Assembly (NCBI RefSeq): GCF_032854445.1 | Contig: NC_088300.1 | Location: 81,892,101-81,956,100 of the forward strand | From: Liolophura sinensis | Taxonomy: Eukaryota; Mollusca; Polyplacophora; Chitonida; Chitonidae | Direction: 5' to 3' | DNA: 64,000 nucleotides | In this document: piece after piece, positions 30,090 to 41,460 of the stretch | Layout of the letters: each line of letters opens with the position of its first letter | Position numbering within the stretch: position 1 is the stretch's first letter | The notes under the pieces: model-generated | The model's database searches: none | The model's input: the letters and a program-made list of their open reading frames with translations, nothing else | What the model was told of the DNA's origin: nothing | Position numbers and translations under genes: made by a program

Positions 30090-32290
30090 ACTTTTAGGCT
30101 TAGATTTGATGACTGATAGATTGCTACTGTTAGGCTTACTTTTGATGACTGATAGATCGTTACTGTTAGGCTTACTTTTGATGACTGATAGATCGTTACT
30201 GTTAGCCTTAGTTTTGATGATTGATAGATCGTTACTGTTAGGTTTAGTTTTGATGACTGATAGATCGTTACTGTTAGCCTTAGTTTTGATGATTGATAGA
30301 TCGTTACTGTTAGGTTTAGTTTTGATGACTGATGGATTGTTACTTTTAGGCTTAGTTTTGATGACTGATAGATAGTTACTGTTAGGCTTAGATTTGATGA
30401 CTGATAGATCGTTACTGTTAGGTTTAGATTTGATGACTGATAGATCGTTACTGTTAGGTTTAGTTTTGATGACTGATAGATCGTTACTGTTAGGTTTAGT
30501 TTTGATGACTGATAGATTGCTACTGTTAGGCTTAGTTTTGGTGACTGATAGATCGCTACTGTTAGGTTTAGTTTTGATGATTGATAGATCGTTACTGTTA
30601 GGTTTAGTTTTGATGACTGATAGATTGCTACTGTTAGGCTTAGTTTTGGTGACTGATAGATCGCTACTGTTAGGTTTAGTTTTGATGACTGATAGATCGT
30701 TACTGTTAGGTTTAGTTTTGATGACTGATAGATCATTACTGTTAGGTTTAGTTGTGATGACTGATAGATCGTTACTGTTAGGCTTAGTTTTGATGACTGA
30801 CAGATCGTTACTATTAGGCTTAGTTGTGATGACTGATAGATCGTTACTGTTTAGTTCTGATGACTGATAGATTGTTACTCTTTGGCTTAGTTTTGATGAC
30901 TTACAGATCATTACTGTTAGGCTTAGTTGTGATGACTTATAGATCGCTACTGTTAGGCTTAGTTTTGATGACTGATAGATTGTTACTGTTAGGCTTAGTT
31001 TTGATGACTGATAGATCGTTACTGTTAGGCTTACTTTTGATGACTGATAGATCGTTACTGTTAGGCTTAGTTGTGATGGCTGATAGATTGTTACTTTTAG
31101 GCTTAGTTTTGATGACTGATAGATCGTTACTGTTAGGCTTAGTTTTGATGACTTTTAGATCGTTACAGTTTGGTTTAGCTTTGATGATTGATAGATTGTT
31201 AATATTAGACTTAGTTTTGATGACTGATAAATTGTAATTGTTAGGCTTAGTTTTGATGACTGATAGATCGTTACTGTTAGGCTTAGTTTTGATGACTGAT
31301 AGATTGTTACTGTTAGGCTTAGTTTTGATGACTGATAGATCGTTACTGTTAGGCTTAGTTTTGATGACTTTTAGATCGTTACTGTTAGGTTTAGCTTTGA
31401 TGATTGATAGATTGTTAATATTAGACTTAGTTTTGATGACTGATAAATTGTAATTGTTAGGCTTAGTTTTGATGACTGATAGATCGTTACTGTTAGGCTT
31501 AGTTTTGATGACTGATAGATTGTTACTGTTAGGCTTAGTTTTGATGACTGATAGATCGTTACTGTTAGGCTTAGTTTTGATGACTTTTAGATCGTTACTG
31601 TTAGGCTTAGTTATAATGACTGATAGATCGTTACTGTTATGCTTAGTTTTGATGACTGATAGATTGTTACTGTTAGGCTTAGTTTTGATGACTGATAGAT
31701 TGTTACTGTTAGGCTTAGTTTTGATGACTGATAGATCGTTACTGTTAGGCTTAGTTTTGATGACTTTTAGATCGTTACTGTTAGGCTTAGTTTTGATGAC
31801 TGATAGATTGTTACTGTTAGGCTTAGTTTTGATGACTGATAGATCGTTACTGTTAGGCTTAGTTTTGATGACTTTTAGATCGTTACTGTTAGGTTTAGCT
31901 TTGATGATTGATAGATTGTTAATATTAGACTTAGTTTTGATGACTGATAAATTGTAATTGTTAGGCTTAGTTTTGATGACTGATAGATTGTTACTGTAAG
32001 GCTTAGTTTGATGACTGATAGATTGTTACTTTTAGGTTTAGTTTTGATGACTGATAGACAGATTGTTACTGTTAGGCTTAGTTTCAATGACTGATAGATC
32101 GTTACTGTTATGCTTACTTTTGATGACTGATAGATTGTTACTGTAAGGCTTAGTTTGATGACTGATAGATTGTTACTTTTAGGCTTAGTTTTGATGACTG
32201 ATAGACAGATTGTTACTGTTAGGCTTAGTTTTAATGACTGATAGATCGTTACTGTTATGCTTAGTTTTGATGACTGATAGATTGTTGATC
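30090..32290. repeat. Tandem array, 36-bp unit, about 60 copies
   Basis: Units 'ttactgttaggcttagtttt' plus 'gatgactgatagatcg'. 36 is a multiple of three, so long ORFs run on both strands (324 codons minus, 167 plus). A 216-bp block near 31,200-31,450 recurs at offset 216. These are not genes. Confidence 0.96.
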
Positions 32291-32499
32291 ATCTAGATCA
32301 CATTTGCCAGAAGATCATGACATTATTCTTATTTGCAGTCACTGTCTCTAGACCTGAATGGGTAGCTGTTGGCGCTACACTTACCCTGAGCACTTACACA
32401 ATTTGTACGTATCTGTGAAGATGGCCCAAAAGAGCCACTATAGTTCTGTGACCAAATTCGCTTGACTTGTCATGAAAAAGAAAGAATAGGAGTTCCTGG

Positions 32500-32965
32500 A
32501 GAGTCTTGTTCATCAAAACATCACACTGTCCAAAATCCTGACAGGAACCCAGAGGGTCAGACTGTCCAAAATCCTGACATGAATCTAAAACATCACACTG
32601 TCCACAATCATTGCATGAATCAAGAACATCATACTGTACACAATCCAGAACATCATATTGTACACTATCCAGGACATCATACTGTACACTATCCAGAACA
32701 TCATACTGCACACTATCCAGAACATCATACTGTACACAATCATTGCATGAATCAAGAACATCATACTGTACACAATCCAGAACATCATACTGTTCACTAT
32801 CCAGAACATCATACTGTACACTATCCAGAACATCATACTGCACACTATCCAGAACATCATACTGTACACAATCATTGCATGAATCAAGAACATCATACTG
32901 TACACAATCCAGAACATCATACTGTACACTATCCAGAACATCATACTGTACACAATCCTGACATA
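32500..32965. repeat. Tandem array, 24-bp unit in a 132-bp higher-order unit
   Basis: Units 'cagaacatcatactgtacac', with 'cattgcatgaatcaag' recurring at 32,609, 32,741 and 32,873. Open on both strands. It lies at the downstream end of the old KCTD partial copy. Confidence 0.94.
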
Positions 32966-33039
32966 AATGTAATCCTCCTAAACCATCAAGTTTCCGATTT
33001 TTGTCACTGTCTGTTGCCCCTGTTGCTGTGATCACTGAG

Positions 33040-33205
33040 AGTACAATGTGTAGCCAGTAGTCAATGGCACACTTTGTAACCAGGCTGCTTATCATGGCTG
33101 ACTGTTCTGTCATCGGACTTGCTCATCAAAGAGTTTGTGATTACCAGCCCAGCGATGACCTCTGTCACAGTGTGCGGCATGTTTTCTGATATGAACATAC
33201 ATGTT
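33040..33205 (-). pseudogene. Degenerate copy of the KCTD C-terminal coding region
   Basis: The stretch matches bases 36,600-36,680 of the KCTD exon at moderate identity. Shared features are gtcatcggacttgctcat / atcatcaggttgctcat and gtttgtgattaccagcc / ctttgtatcacagcc. It reads SLMSK in one frame and MTEQS in the next, against SLMSNLMIEQS in the gene, so one frame shift separates the two halves. It seems to be an old partial duplicate downstream of the gene. Confidence 0.5.
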
Positions 33206-33799
33206 TTTGTTTTTTTTTTCAGCTCTTTTCACATGAGGCTTACGCAATCCTTCCAGTTACATGAATACATGTATAGGATGTTAGTTAGATGTCACCTTCA
33301 TACAAATGTGACAAATGGCAAGACATGAGCGTTAAGGATCACGCAGAGGCACAATCACACAAGACCCCTATGTGCCAGTGTTGGGGCAAGGTCCTAGGCA
33401 GGAAGTGCACGCTACTGCACATGCTTTATTCACCAGAAGGTCGCATTGGTTTGTGAAACTTATGCAAAGATTTGGCCAGTTTACTATAAAATAACCATGT
33501 CGCATGGTTCTATATGGCATATTATACATGTACATCAAACTTGGTGTGCTGAACAGAGACTTTCATCAAAATATTTATTCCCTTAAATTGATGAACCGAT
33601 TTTGCTGTGCAGAGGTACAGAAGGTTCTATATTGCAAGACAAATTTTCCACTTTTCATGGCTAGTATATGTTCAAACAGCTGAAACACAGGGACTGCACC
33701 TTTGCTTGCAAACTAGGATAGGCCTATGTCCATAGACAGAAGTGTATGTATGTATTCACACCTTCCGACGATAAACCTGTGCGCCTCAGTGGGTCTCCA
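33206..33799. other. Unique sequence between KCTD-derived copies
   Basis: Contains a minus-strand AATAAA at 33,425-33,430; otherwise nothing recognised. Confidence 0.45.
33425..33430 (-). promoter_or_regulatory. Candidate poly(A) signal for the KCTD gene
   Basis: AATAAA on the minus strand about 3.1 kb beyond the KCTD stop. If used, the whole tail-derived array would sit in the 3' UTR. Confidence 0.3.
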
Positions 33800-33840
33800 A
33801 CACAGCTCAGTAAAGAGTTTGTCACACGCCAGTGGAACGT
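33800..33840 (-). pseudogene. Short third copy of KCTD C-terminal sequence
   Basis: cagctcagtaaagagtttg with cacacgccag resembles the SLMSN-coding stretch of the KCTD exon and the copy near 33.1 kb. It borders the distal end of the tail-derived array, as expected if a larger unit was first duplicated. Short, so uncertain. Confidence 0.3.
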
Positions 33841-33884
33841 TACTCAGAATCTCGCACAGCCTCGCACAGAGTGCACAGCCTGGT

Positions 33885-36580
33885 GACTACATGTACTCTG
33901 TCACAGTGACATTCTGCTGTGATAGTGTGCAAGCTTCAGCCCCATATTGTGCCTCCACGATCACTGTAATCAAAGAGTGTCCAGCCAGGTGACTACTCTG
34001 CCATAGTGTAACCTATTCTGCTGTGATAGTGTGCATGGTTCAGCCCCATATTATGTCTCCACGATCACTGTAATCAAAGAGTGTCCAGCCAGGTGACTAC
34101 TCTGGCATAGTGTAACCCATTCTGCTGTGACAGTGTGCATGGTTCAGCCCCATATTGTGCCTCCATGATCACTGTAATCAAAGAGTGCCCAGCCAGGTGA
34201 CTACTCTGCCATAGTGTAACCCATTCTGCTGTGACAGTATGCATGGTTCAGCCCCATATTATGTCTCCATGATCACTGTAATCAAAGAGTGCCCAGCCAG
34301 GTGACTACTCTGCCATAGTGTAACCCATTCTGCTGTGATAGTGTGCATGGTTCAGCCCCATATTATGTCTCCATGATCACTGTAATCAAAGAGTGCCCAG
34401 CCAGGTGACTACTCTGCCATAGTGTAACCCATTCTGCTGTGATAGTGTGCATGGTTCAGCCCCATATTGTGCCTCCATGATCACTGAATCAAAGAGTGCC
34501 CAGCCAGGTGACTACTCTGCCATAGTGTAACCCATTCTGCTGTGACAGTGTGCAGGGTTCAGCCCCATATTGTGCCTCCATGATCACTGAATCAAAGAGT
34601 GCCCAGCCAGGTGACTACTCTGCCATAGTGTAACCCATTCTGCTGTGATAGTGTGCATGGTTCAGCCCCATGTTATGTCTCCATGATCACTGTAATCAAA
34701 GAGTGCCCAGCCAGGTGACTACTCTGTCATAGTGTAACCCATTCTGCTGTGACAGTGTGCAGGGTTCAGCCCCATATTGTGCCTCCATGATCACTGAATC
34801 AAAGAGTGCCCAGCCAGGTGACTACTCTGCCATAGTGTAACCCATTCTGCTGTGACAGTGTGCAGGGTTCAGCCCCATATTGTGCCTCCATGATCACTGA
34901 ATCAAAGAGTGCCCAGCCAGGTGACTACTCTGCCATAGTGTAACCCATTCTGCTGTGATAGTGTGCATGGTTCAGCCCCATATTGTGCCTCCATGATCAC
35001 TGAATCAAAGAGTGCCCAGCCAGGTGACTACTCTGCCATAGTGTAACCCATTCTGCTGTGACAGTGTGCAGGGTTCAGCCCCATATTGTGCCTCCATGAT
35101 CACTGAATTAAAGAGTGCCCAGCCAGGTGACTACTCTGCCATAGTGTAACCCATTCTGCTGTGACAGTGTGCAGGGTTCAGCCCCATACTGTGCCTCCAT
35201 GATCACTGTAATCAAAGAGTGCCCAGCCAGGTGACTACTCTGCCATAGTGTAACTCATTCTGCTGTGACAGTGTACAGGGTTCAGCCCCATATTGTGCCT
35301 CCATGATCACTGTAATCAAAGAGTGCCCAGCCAGGTGACTACTCTGCCATAGTGTAACCCATTCTGCTGTGATAGTGTGCATGGTTCAGCCCCATATTGT
35401 GCCTCCATGATCACTGTAATCAAAGAGTGCCCAGCCAGTTGACTACTCTGCCATAGTGTAACCCATTCTGCTGTGATAGTGTACATGGTTCAGCCCCATA
35501 TTGTGCCTCCATGATCACTGTAATCAAAGAGTGCCCAGCCAGGTGACTACTCTGCCATAGTGTAACCCATTCTGCTGTGACAGTGTGCAGGGTTCAGCCC
35601 CATATTGTGCCTCCATGATCACTGAATCAAAGAGTGCCCAGCCAGGTGACTACTCTGCCATAGTGTAACCCATTCTGCTGTGATAGTGTGCATGGTTCAG
35701 CCCCATATTGTGCCTCCATGATCACTGTAATCAAAGAGTGCCCAGCCAGGTGACTACTCTGGCATAGTGTAACCCATTCTGCTGTGACAGTGTGCAGGGT
35801 TCAGCCCCATATTGTGCCTCCATGATCACTGAATCAAAGAGTGCCCAGCCAGGTGACTACTCTGCCATAGTGTAACCTATTCTGCTGTGATAGTGTGTAG
35901 GGTTCAGCCCCATATTTTGCCTCCACAATCTAGGGTTCAGTAGGGTTCAGCCCCCTGCTGTGCCTCCATGGTCACTGAGTGCACAGCCTGTTGACTCTTC
36001 TGTATCATAGTATAGCCCTTTCTTCTGAGACAGTGTGTAGGGCTCAGCCCCATGTTGTGCCTCCATGGTCATTCTGGTCATTGAGTGCACAGCTAGGTGA
36101 CCATTCTATGTCACAGTGCAGCCCATTCTGCTGTGAAAGTGCGTAGGGCTCAGCCCCATGCTGTGCCTCCATGGTCACAAAGTGAACAGCTTCGTGAACT
36201 CTCTCTGTCACTGAGTACACAGCCAGGTGACTATTCTATGTCACAGTGCAGCCCATTCTGCTGTGACAGTGCGTAGGGTTCAGCCCCATTCTGTGCCTCC
36301 ATGGTCACTGAGTGAACAGCTAGGTGACCTCTCTGTGTCACTGAGTACACAGCCAGGTGACTATTCTATGTCACAGTGCAGCCCATTCTGCTATGACAGT
36401 GCGTAGGGTTCAGCCCCATGCTGTGCCTCCATGGTCACTGAGTGAACAGCTAGGTGACCTCTCTGTGTCACTGAGTACACAGCCAGGTGACTATTCTATG
36501 TCACAGTGCAGCCCATTCTGCTGTGACAGTGCGTAGGGTTCAGCCCCATGCTGTGCCTCCATGGTCACTGTAGTCGCTGA
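33885..36580 (-). repeat. Array copied from the KCTD C-terminal coding tail, 102/104-bp unit
   Basis: About 20 units of 102 or 104 bp, then about four units of 130 bp next to the gene. Each unit, read on the minus strand, contains sequence matching the KCTD codons for TVTMEAQHGAE and LSQQN (for example 'gaggcacaatatggggctga'). 130-bp units carry an extra 26-bp inner duplication (gtgaacagctaggtgac). The KCTD stop lies in the first unit. Confidence 0.93.
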
Positions 36581-37270
36581 GTGCACAGCCAGGAACCAGC
36601 GGTCACGGTGACTCTGCTCTATCATCAGGTTGCTCATTAGAGACTTTGTATCACAGCCAGATGAAGACGACATTTTTGAGTTGTCCAGACTCCAGCCTGT
36701 GGCATGCAGATACTCGCCCAGCTGTAAGCGGGTGTTACAACCATTCAGCTCCAGCTCCATGAACTCTGTCCCACTCTTCTTCAGCAGTTTCTCCTTACCC
36801 TCCTCCCCGATAATCAATGTAGGCAAGGACAACAACACGCGGGCCTGGCCAGACACCACAGTCTTCACTCGTGCGTTCTTCGTGGGAATTGTGGCCATTG
36901 AGCCCACACGAACTTCAATCACCTCAATGAAATGTCCACACCTCAAGTATTTCCTGTCCTGCTCAGACTTGAGTCTCTTCACCTCTCTCAGCAGCGGTTG
37001 TATTTGGTAAAAGTCGGCCTCGGTCAGCAGCAGGTCAAGGTCCTTAAAATCAGCCGGCAGAGACAGACGTGAAGAACGCAGAAAGTTCAGAACGTACCTG
37101 AAAATACTACCATCTCTGTCAATGAAGTAGTTGCCATTGGAGTCCTTTGAGGTGGGGAAAGCTCCGCTGAACATGGCTCCTATCATGGAATCTGGATATC
37201 GTGTCAAGGTTAACTTTGTGGTCATGTAAATACATCCTCCCACATTCAGGTGGATTATATCCTGGGCCAT
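36491..37270 (-). CDS. KCTD-family BTB/T1-domain protein
   Basis: 259 codons in one exon; ATG at 37,270 in a good context (GCCATGG). Residues about 4-100 form a T1-type BTB domain: IHLNVGG, YPDSMIGAMFSG, NYFIDRDGSIFRYVLNFLR, EADFYQIQPLL. KCTD proteins use this domain to form pentamers, commonly as Cullin-3 adaptors or G-beta-gamma binders. The C-terminal part (EVRVG..., ELNGCN..., SLMSN) looks most like KCTD1/15 or KCTD6/21; I cannot settle which. The last 29 or so residues lie inside the first unit of the tandem array that follows, so the natural C-terminus may have been altered by array growth. A 5' untranslated exon upstream is possible. Length fits the family. Confidence 0.9.
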   Translation of the reverse strand: MAQDIIHLNVGGCIYMTTKLTLTRYPDSMIGAMFSGAFPTSKDSNGNYFIDRDGSIFRYVLNFLRSSRLSLPADFKDLDLLLTEADFYQIQPLLREVKRLKSEQDRKYLRCGHFIEVIEVRVGSMATIPTKNARVKTVVSGQARVLLSLPTLIIGEEGKEKLLKKSGTEFMELELNGCNTRLQLGEYLHATGWSLDNSKMSSSSGCDTKSLMSNLMIEQSHRDRWFLAVHSATTVTMEAQHGAEPYALSQQNGLHCDIE

Positions 37271-37489
37271 GGCACACTCTTCTCACACACACCTTGTCTT
37301 CAACAATCCACAGTCACAAAATTCATTTTTAAATGCTTTCATCTTTCAAACACATTATTAATGATGACTATTGTATGCACATGTTTGACCATTATTGTGA
37401 GAAACTTCCTGAACAGAGCAGACACAAGTAGTTCTGTACTTCCCATCATCCTCTGCCCTCTCCTGCAGCCATGCACTGCCTTGCCCTGA

Positions 37490-37925
37490 CCAGCTGTGTG
37501 ATCACCAGGTCCATGTGTCACGATGTGTCATCACCAGGTCCATGTGTCATGATGTGTCATCACCAGGTCCATGTGTCACGATGTGTCATCACCAGGTCCA
37601 TGTGTCACGATGTGTCATCACCAGGTCCATGTGTCACGATGTGTCATCACCAGCTGAGTGATCACCAGGTCCATGTGTCACGATGTGTCATCACCAGCTG
37701 TATCATCACCAGGTCCATGTGTCACGATGTGTCATCACCAGCTGTGTGATCACCAGGCCCATGTGTCACGATGTGTCATCACCAGCTGAGTGATCACCAC
37801 GTCCATGTGTCACAATGTGTCATCACCAGCTGTGTGGTCACCAGGTCCATGTGTCACGATGTGTCATCACCAGCTGTGTCATCACCAGGTCCATGTGTCA
37901 CGATGTGTCATCACCAGCTGTGTGT
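37490..37925. repeat. Tandem array, about 29-bp unit with inserts
   Basis: Units 'catcaccaggtccatgtgtc' plus 'acgatgtgt', alternating with 'catcaccagctgtg'. Confidence 0.92.
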
Positions 37926-37929
37926 GAAT

Positions 37930-38345
37930 CTAGCTGTGTATTTACCAGCTGTGTGATAGTCCAGCAGTGTAACCACAAGGAGTGTGACAGTCCAGCAATG
38001 TAATCACAAGGAGTGTGACAGTCCAGCAGTGTAATCACAGGATATGTGACAGTCCAGCAATGTAATCACAAGGAGTGTGACAGTCCAGCTATGTAATCAC
38101 AGGATATGTGACAGTCCAGTGGTGCAATCGCAAGGTGTGTGACAGTCCAACTGTGTAATCACAGGATATGTGACAGTTCAGCAATGTAATCACAAGGAGT
38201 GTGACAGTCCAGCCGTGTAAGCACAGGATATGTAACAATCCAGCAATGTAATCGCAAGGTGTGTGACAGTCCAGCTGTGTAACCACAGGATGTGTGACAG
38301 TCCACCGGTGCAATCGCAAGGTGTGTGACAGTCCAGCTGTGATCT
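37930..38345. repeat. Tandem array, 30-bp unit, about 13 copies
   Basis: Units 'gtgacagtccagcaatgtaa' plus 'tcacaaggat'. Confidence 0.92.
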
Positions 38346-38429
38346 ACAATTCAAATAATGTTATAAATATATTAAAGGAATACAGTAAGATGTAAATGTG
38401 GACTAACTTGTGACCTCTATCATTGTAAA

Positions 38430-40070
38430 GGGTGTCATATCAACAAATGGCATCCACCCACTCTCACTATACTAACACCAGTCCCATTCACTCTTAGTAT
38501 GCAAACACCAGACCTGAAGTCCCATTCACTCTTAGTATGCTATCACTAGACCTGATTGCCCATCCACTTTCAATATGCTAACACCAGACCAGAAGTCCCT
38601 CCCACTCTCAGTATGCTTACACCAGACATAATGATCCACCCACTCTCAGTATGCTATCACCAGACCTGAAGTCCCATTCACTTTCAGTATGCTATCACTA
38701 GACCTGATTGCCCATCCACTTTCAGTATGCTAACACCAGACATAATGTTCCACCCACTCTCAGTATGCTAACACCAGACCTTAAGTCCCATTCACTCTTA
38801 GTATGCAATCACTAGACCTGATTGCCCATCCACTTTCAGTATGCTAACACCAGACATAATGTTCCACTCACTCTCAGTATGGTAACACCAGACCTTAAGT
38901 CCCATTCACTCTTAGTATGCTATCACTAGACCTGATTGCCCATCCACTTTCAGTATGCTAACACCAGAGCAGAAGTCCCTCCCACTCTCAGTATGCTTAC
39001 ACCAGACATAATGTTCCACCCACTCTCAGTATGCTAACACCAGACCTGAAGTCCCATTCACTTTCAGTATGCTATCACTAGACCTGATTGCCCATCCACT
39101 TTCAGTATGCTAACACAAGACATAATGTTCCACCCACTCTCAGTATGCTAACACCAGACCTGAAGTCCCATTCACTCTTAGTATGCAATCACTAGACCTG
39201 ATTGCCCATCCACTTTCAGTATGCTAACACCAGACATAATGTTCCACCCACTCTCAGTATGGTAACACCAGACCTTAAGTCCCATTCACTCTTAGTATGC
39301 TATCACTAGACCTGATTGCCCATCCACTTTCAGTATGCTAACACCAGAGCAGAAGTCCCTCCCACTCTCAGTATGCTTACACCAGACATAATGTTCCACC
39401 CACCCTCAGTATGCTAACACCAGACCTCACACTGTCCCAGGTCTGAAGTCCCACTCAGTCCCGGTATGCTAACACCAGACCCAAAGCTCCATCCACTCTC
39501 AATATACTAACACCAGACCTGAAGTCCCATTCACTCTCGATATGCTAACACCAGACCAGAAGTCCCTCCCACTCTAAGTATGCTTACACCAGACATAATG
39601 TTCCACCCACTCTCAGTATGCTAATACCAGACCTCACACTGTCCCAGATCTGAAGTCCCACTCAGTCCCGGTATGCTAACACCAGACCCAAAGCTCCATC
39701 CATTCTCAATATACTAACACCAGACCTGAAATCCCATCCACCCTCAGTATGTTAACACCAGACCTGAAGTCCCATTCACCCCCAACATTCACTCTCAGTA
39801 TACTAACACCAGACCCAAAGTTCCATCCACACTCAGTATGCTAACACCAGACCTAAAGTCCCATTCATTTTCAGTATACGAACACCAGACCTGAAGTCCC
39901 ATTCAATCTCAATATGCTAACTCCAGACCCAAAGATCCAACCACACTCAGTATGACAACACCAGATCCAAAGTTCCATCCGCACTCAGTATGCTAACACC
40001 AGATCCAAAGTTCCTTCCACACTCAGTATGCAAACACCAGACCTGAAGTCCCATCCATTATCATAAACAG
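38430..40070. repeat. Tandem array, about 38-bp unit, about 42 copies
   Basis: Units 'agtatgctaacaccagacct' plus 'gaagtcccattcactctc'; larger blocks of several units recur. Confidence 0.94.
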
Positions 40071-40227
40071 CACTATACAATAAACATCAGACGTGAAATG
40101 GTCTGTTTTAAAACAACCATCTCTCCTGATCTCACTTCAAGTTTCAGCAGCTGGATTGATAATGCTGGATAACCTGGAACAGACTTTATCAATGCCAGTT
40201 GTCACAATTGTTTTAGAATTAGATAAC

Positions 40228-40290
40228 TTACTCCTTGATTGGTGTTTGACACCGTGCTCAACAATGTTTCACTGATGTGATGGTGCTCAG
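40228..40290 (-). mobile_element. SINE tail fragment
   Basis: 'gattggtgtttgacaccgtg' and 'ctcaacaatgtttcac' are a diverged SINE 3' end. Confidence 0.45.
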
Positions 40291-40429
40291 GTTTGTTCTT
40301 TACAGTGTAATCAGATAAATCAGACTGGAGAAACCAATGTTGTAACACAGGCAGTGATTCATTTGCACGACTACAGCCAATTAACAGCAACTTGCCATCA
40401 ATAATGGCACAAATCTATGGAAAAAACAA

Positions 40430-41170
40430 ATGGGCCTCAGATGTATGAGTGCAGCACAGAGCGGTAGGATCATTCAGATGTATGAATACAGCACAGAGTG
40501 GTAGGATCACTCAGATGTATGAGTGCGGCACAGAGTGGTAGGATCACTCAGATGTATGAATACAGCACAGAGTGGTAGGATCACTCAGATGTATGAGTGC
40601 GGCACAGAGTGGTAGGATCACTCAGATGTATGAATACAGCACAGACTGTGGTAGGGTCACTCAGATGTAAATATGCAGCACAGAGTGGTAGGATCGCTCA
40701 AATGTATGTGTGCAGCACAGAGTGGTAGGATCACTCACATGTATGTGTGCAGCACAGAGTGGTAGGGTCACTCAGATGTATATGTGCAGCACAGAGTGGT
40801 AGGATCACTCACATGTATGTGTGCAGCACAGAGTGGTAGGATCACTTAGATGTATATGTGCAGCACAGAGTGGTAGGATCGCTCAAATGTATGTGTGCAG
40901 CACAGAGTGGTAGGATCACTCACATGTATGTGTGCAGCACAGAGTGGTAGGATCACTCACATGTATATGTGCAGCACAGAGTGGTAGGGTCACTTAGATG
41001 TATATGTGCAGCACAGAGTGGTAGGATCACTCACATGTATGTGTGCAGCACAGAGTGGTAGGATCACTTAGATGTATATGTGCAGCACAGAGTGGTAGGA
41101 TCACTCACATGTATGTGTGCAGCACAGAGTGGTAGGATCACTCACATGTATGTGTGCAGCACAGAGTGGT
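40430..41170. repeat. Tandem array, 37-bp unit, copy 1
   Basis: Units 'gtgcagcacagagtggtagg' plus 'atcactcacatgtatgt'. Same family as 41,460-43,075. Confidence 0.95.
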
Positions 41171-41460
41171 AGAATCGTTCTTGTAGTAACAAACAAGAAA
41201 TTTCCATGAGACAGAAATTATACTGCTTGGGAAAACTGATCAGCATAAAACTAAAAAATATTATTTGTGATGAGGAAGATGGTTAGGGTTACTTTTTCGA
41301 TCACTGTTCAGCAACAGGATGCAAATGGTCATCTATTTGCAAAATTTGAGTATGAAGATTTCCACTGCACTTAGTTAAATTATCATATTCATTCTGGGAC
41401 TAATATAACTGTTACGTTAGTGGCAGACTCTTTGTATGCAAATGAGCTGACTGGCCAATA
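41171..41460. repeat. Segmental duplication, copy 1 (about 290 bp of unique sequence)
   Basis: Nearly identical to 43,072-43,361, differing at only a few bases. Contains ATGCAAAT octamers at 41,319 and 41,436, a reverse ATTTGCA at 41,335 and a terminal CCAAT. Confidence 0.93.

Noticed and set aside
30080-30911. 324-codon minus ORF with KTKPNSNDLSVI repeats
   Set aside because: Pure 36-bp array; the opposite strand is open too.
32394-33113. 239-codon minus ORF and overlapping plus ORFs
   Set aside because: 24-bp array fused by chance to a decayed KCTD fragment.
36630-37010. 126-codon plus ORF
   Set aside because: Antisense shadow of the KCTD coding exon.
37490-40070. CRISPR-like regularly spaced repeats
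   Set aside because: Units are directly adjacent minisatellites without unique spacers, in a eukaryotic genome.
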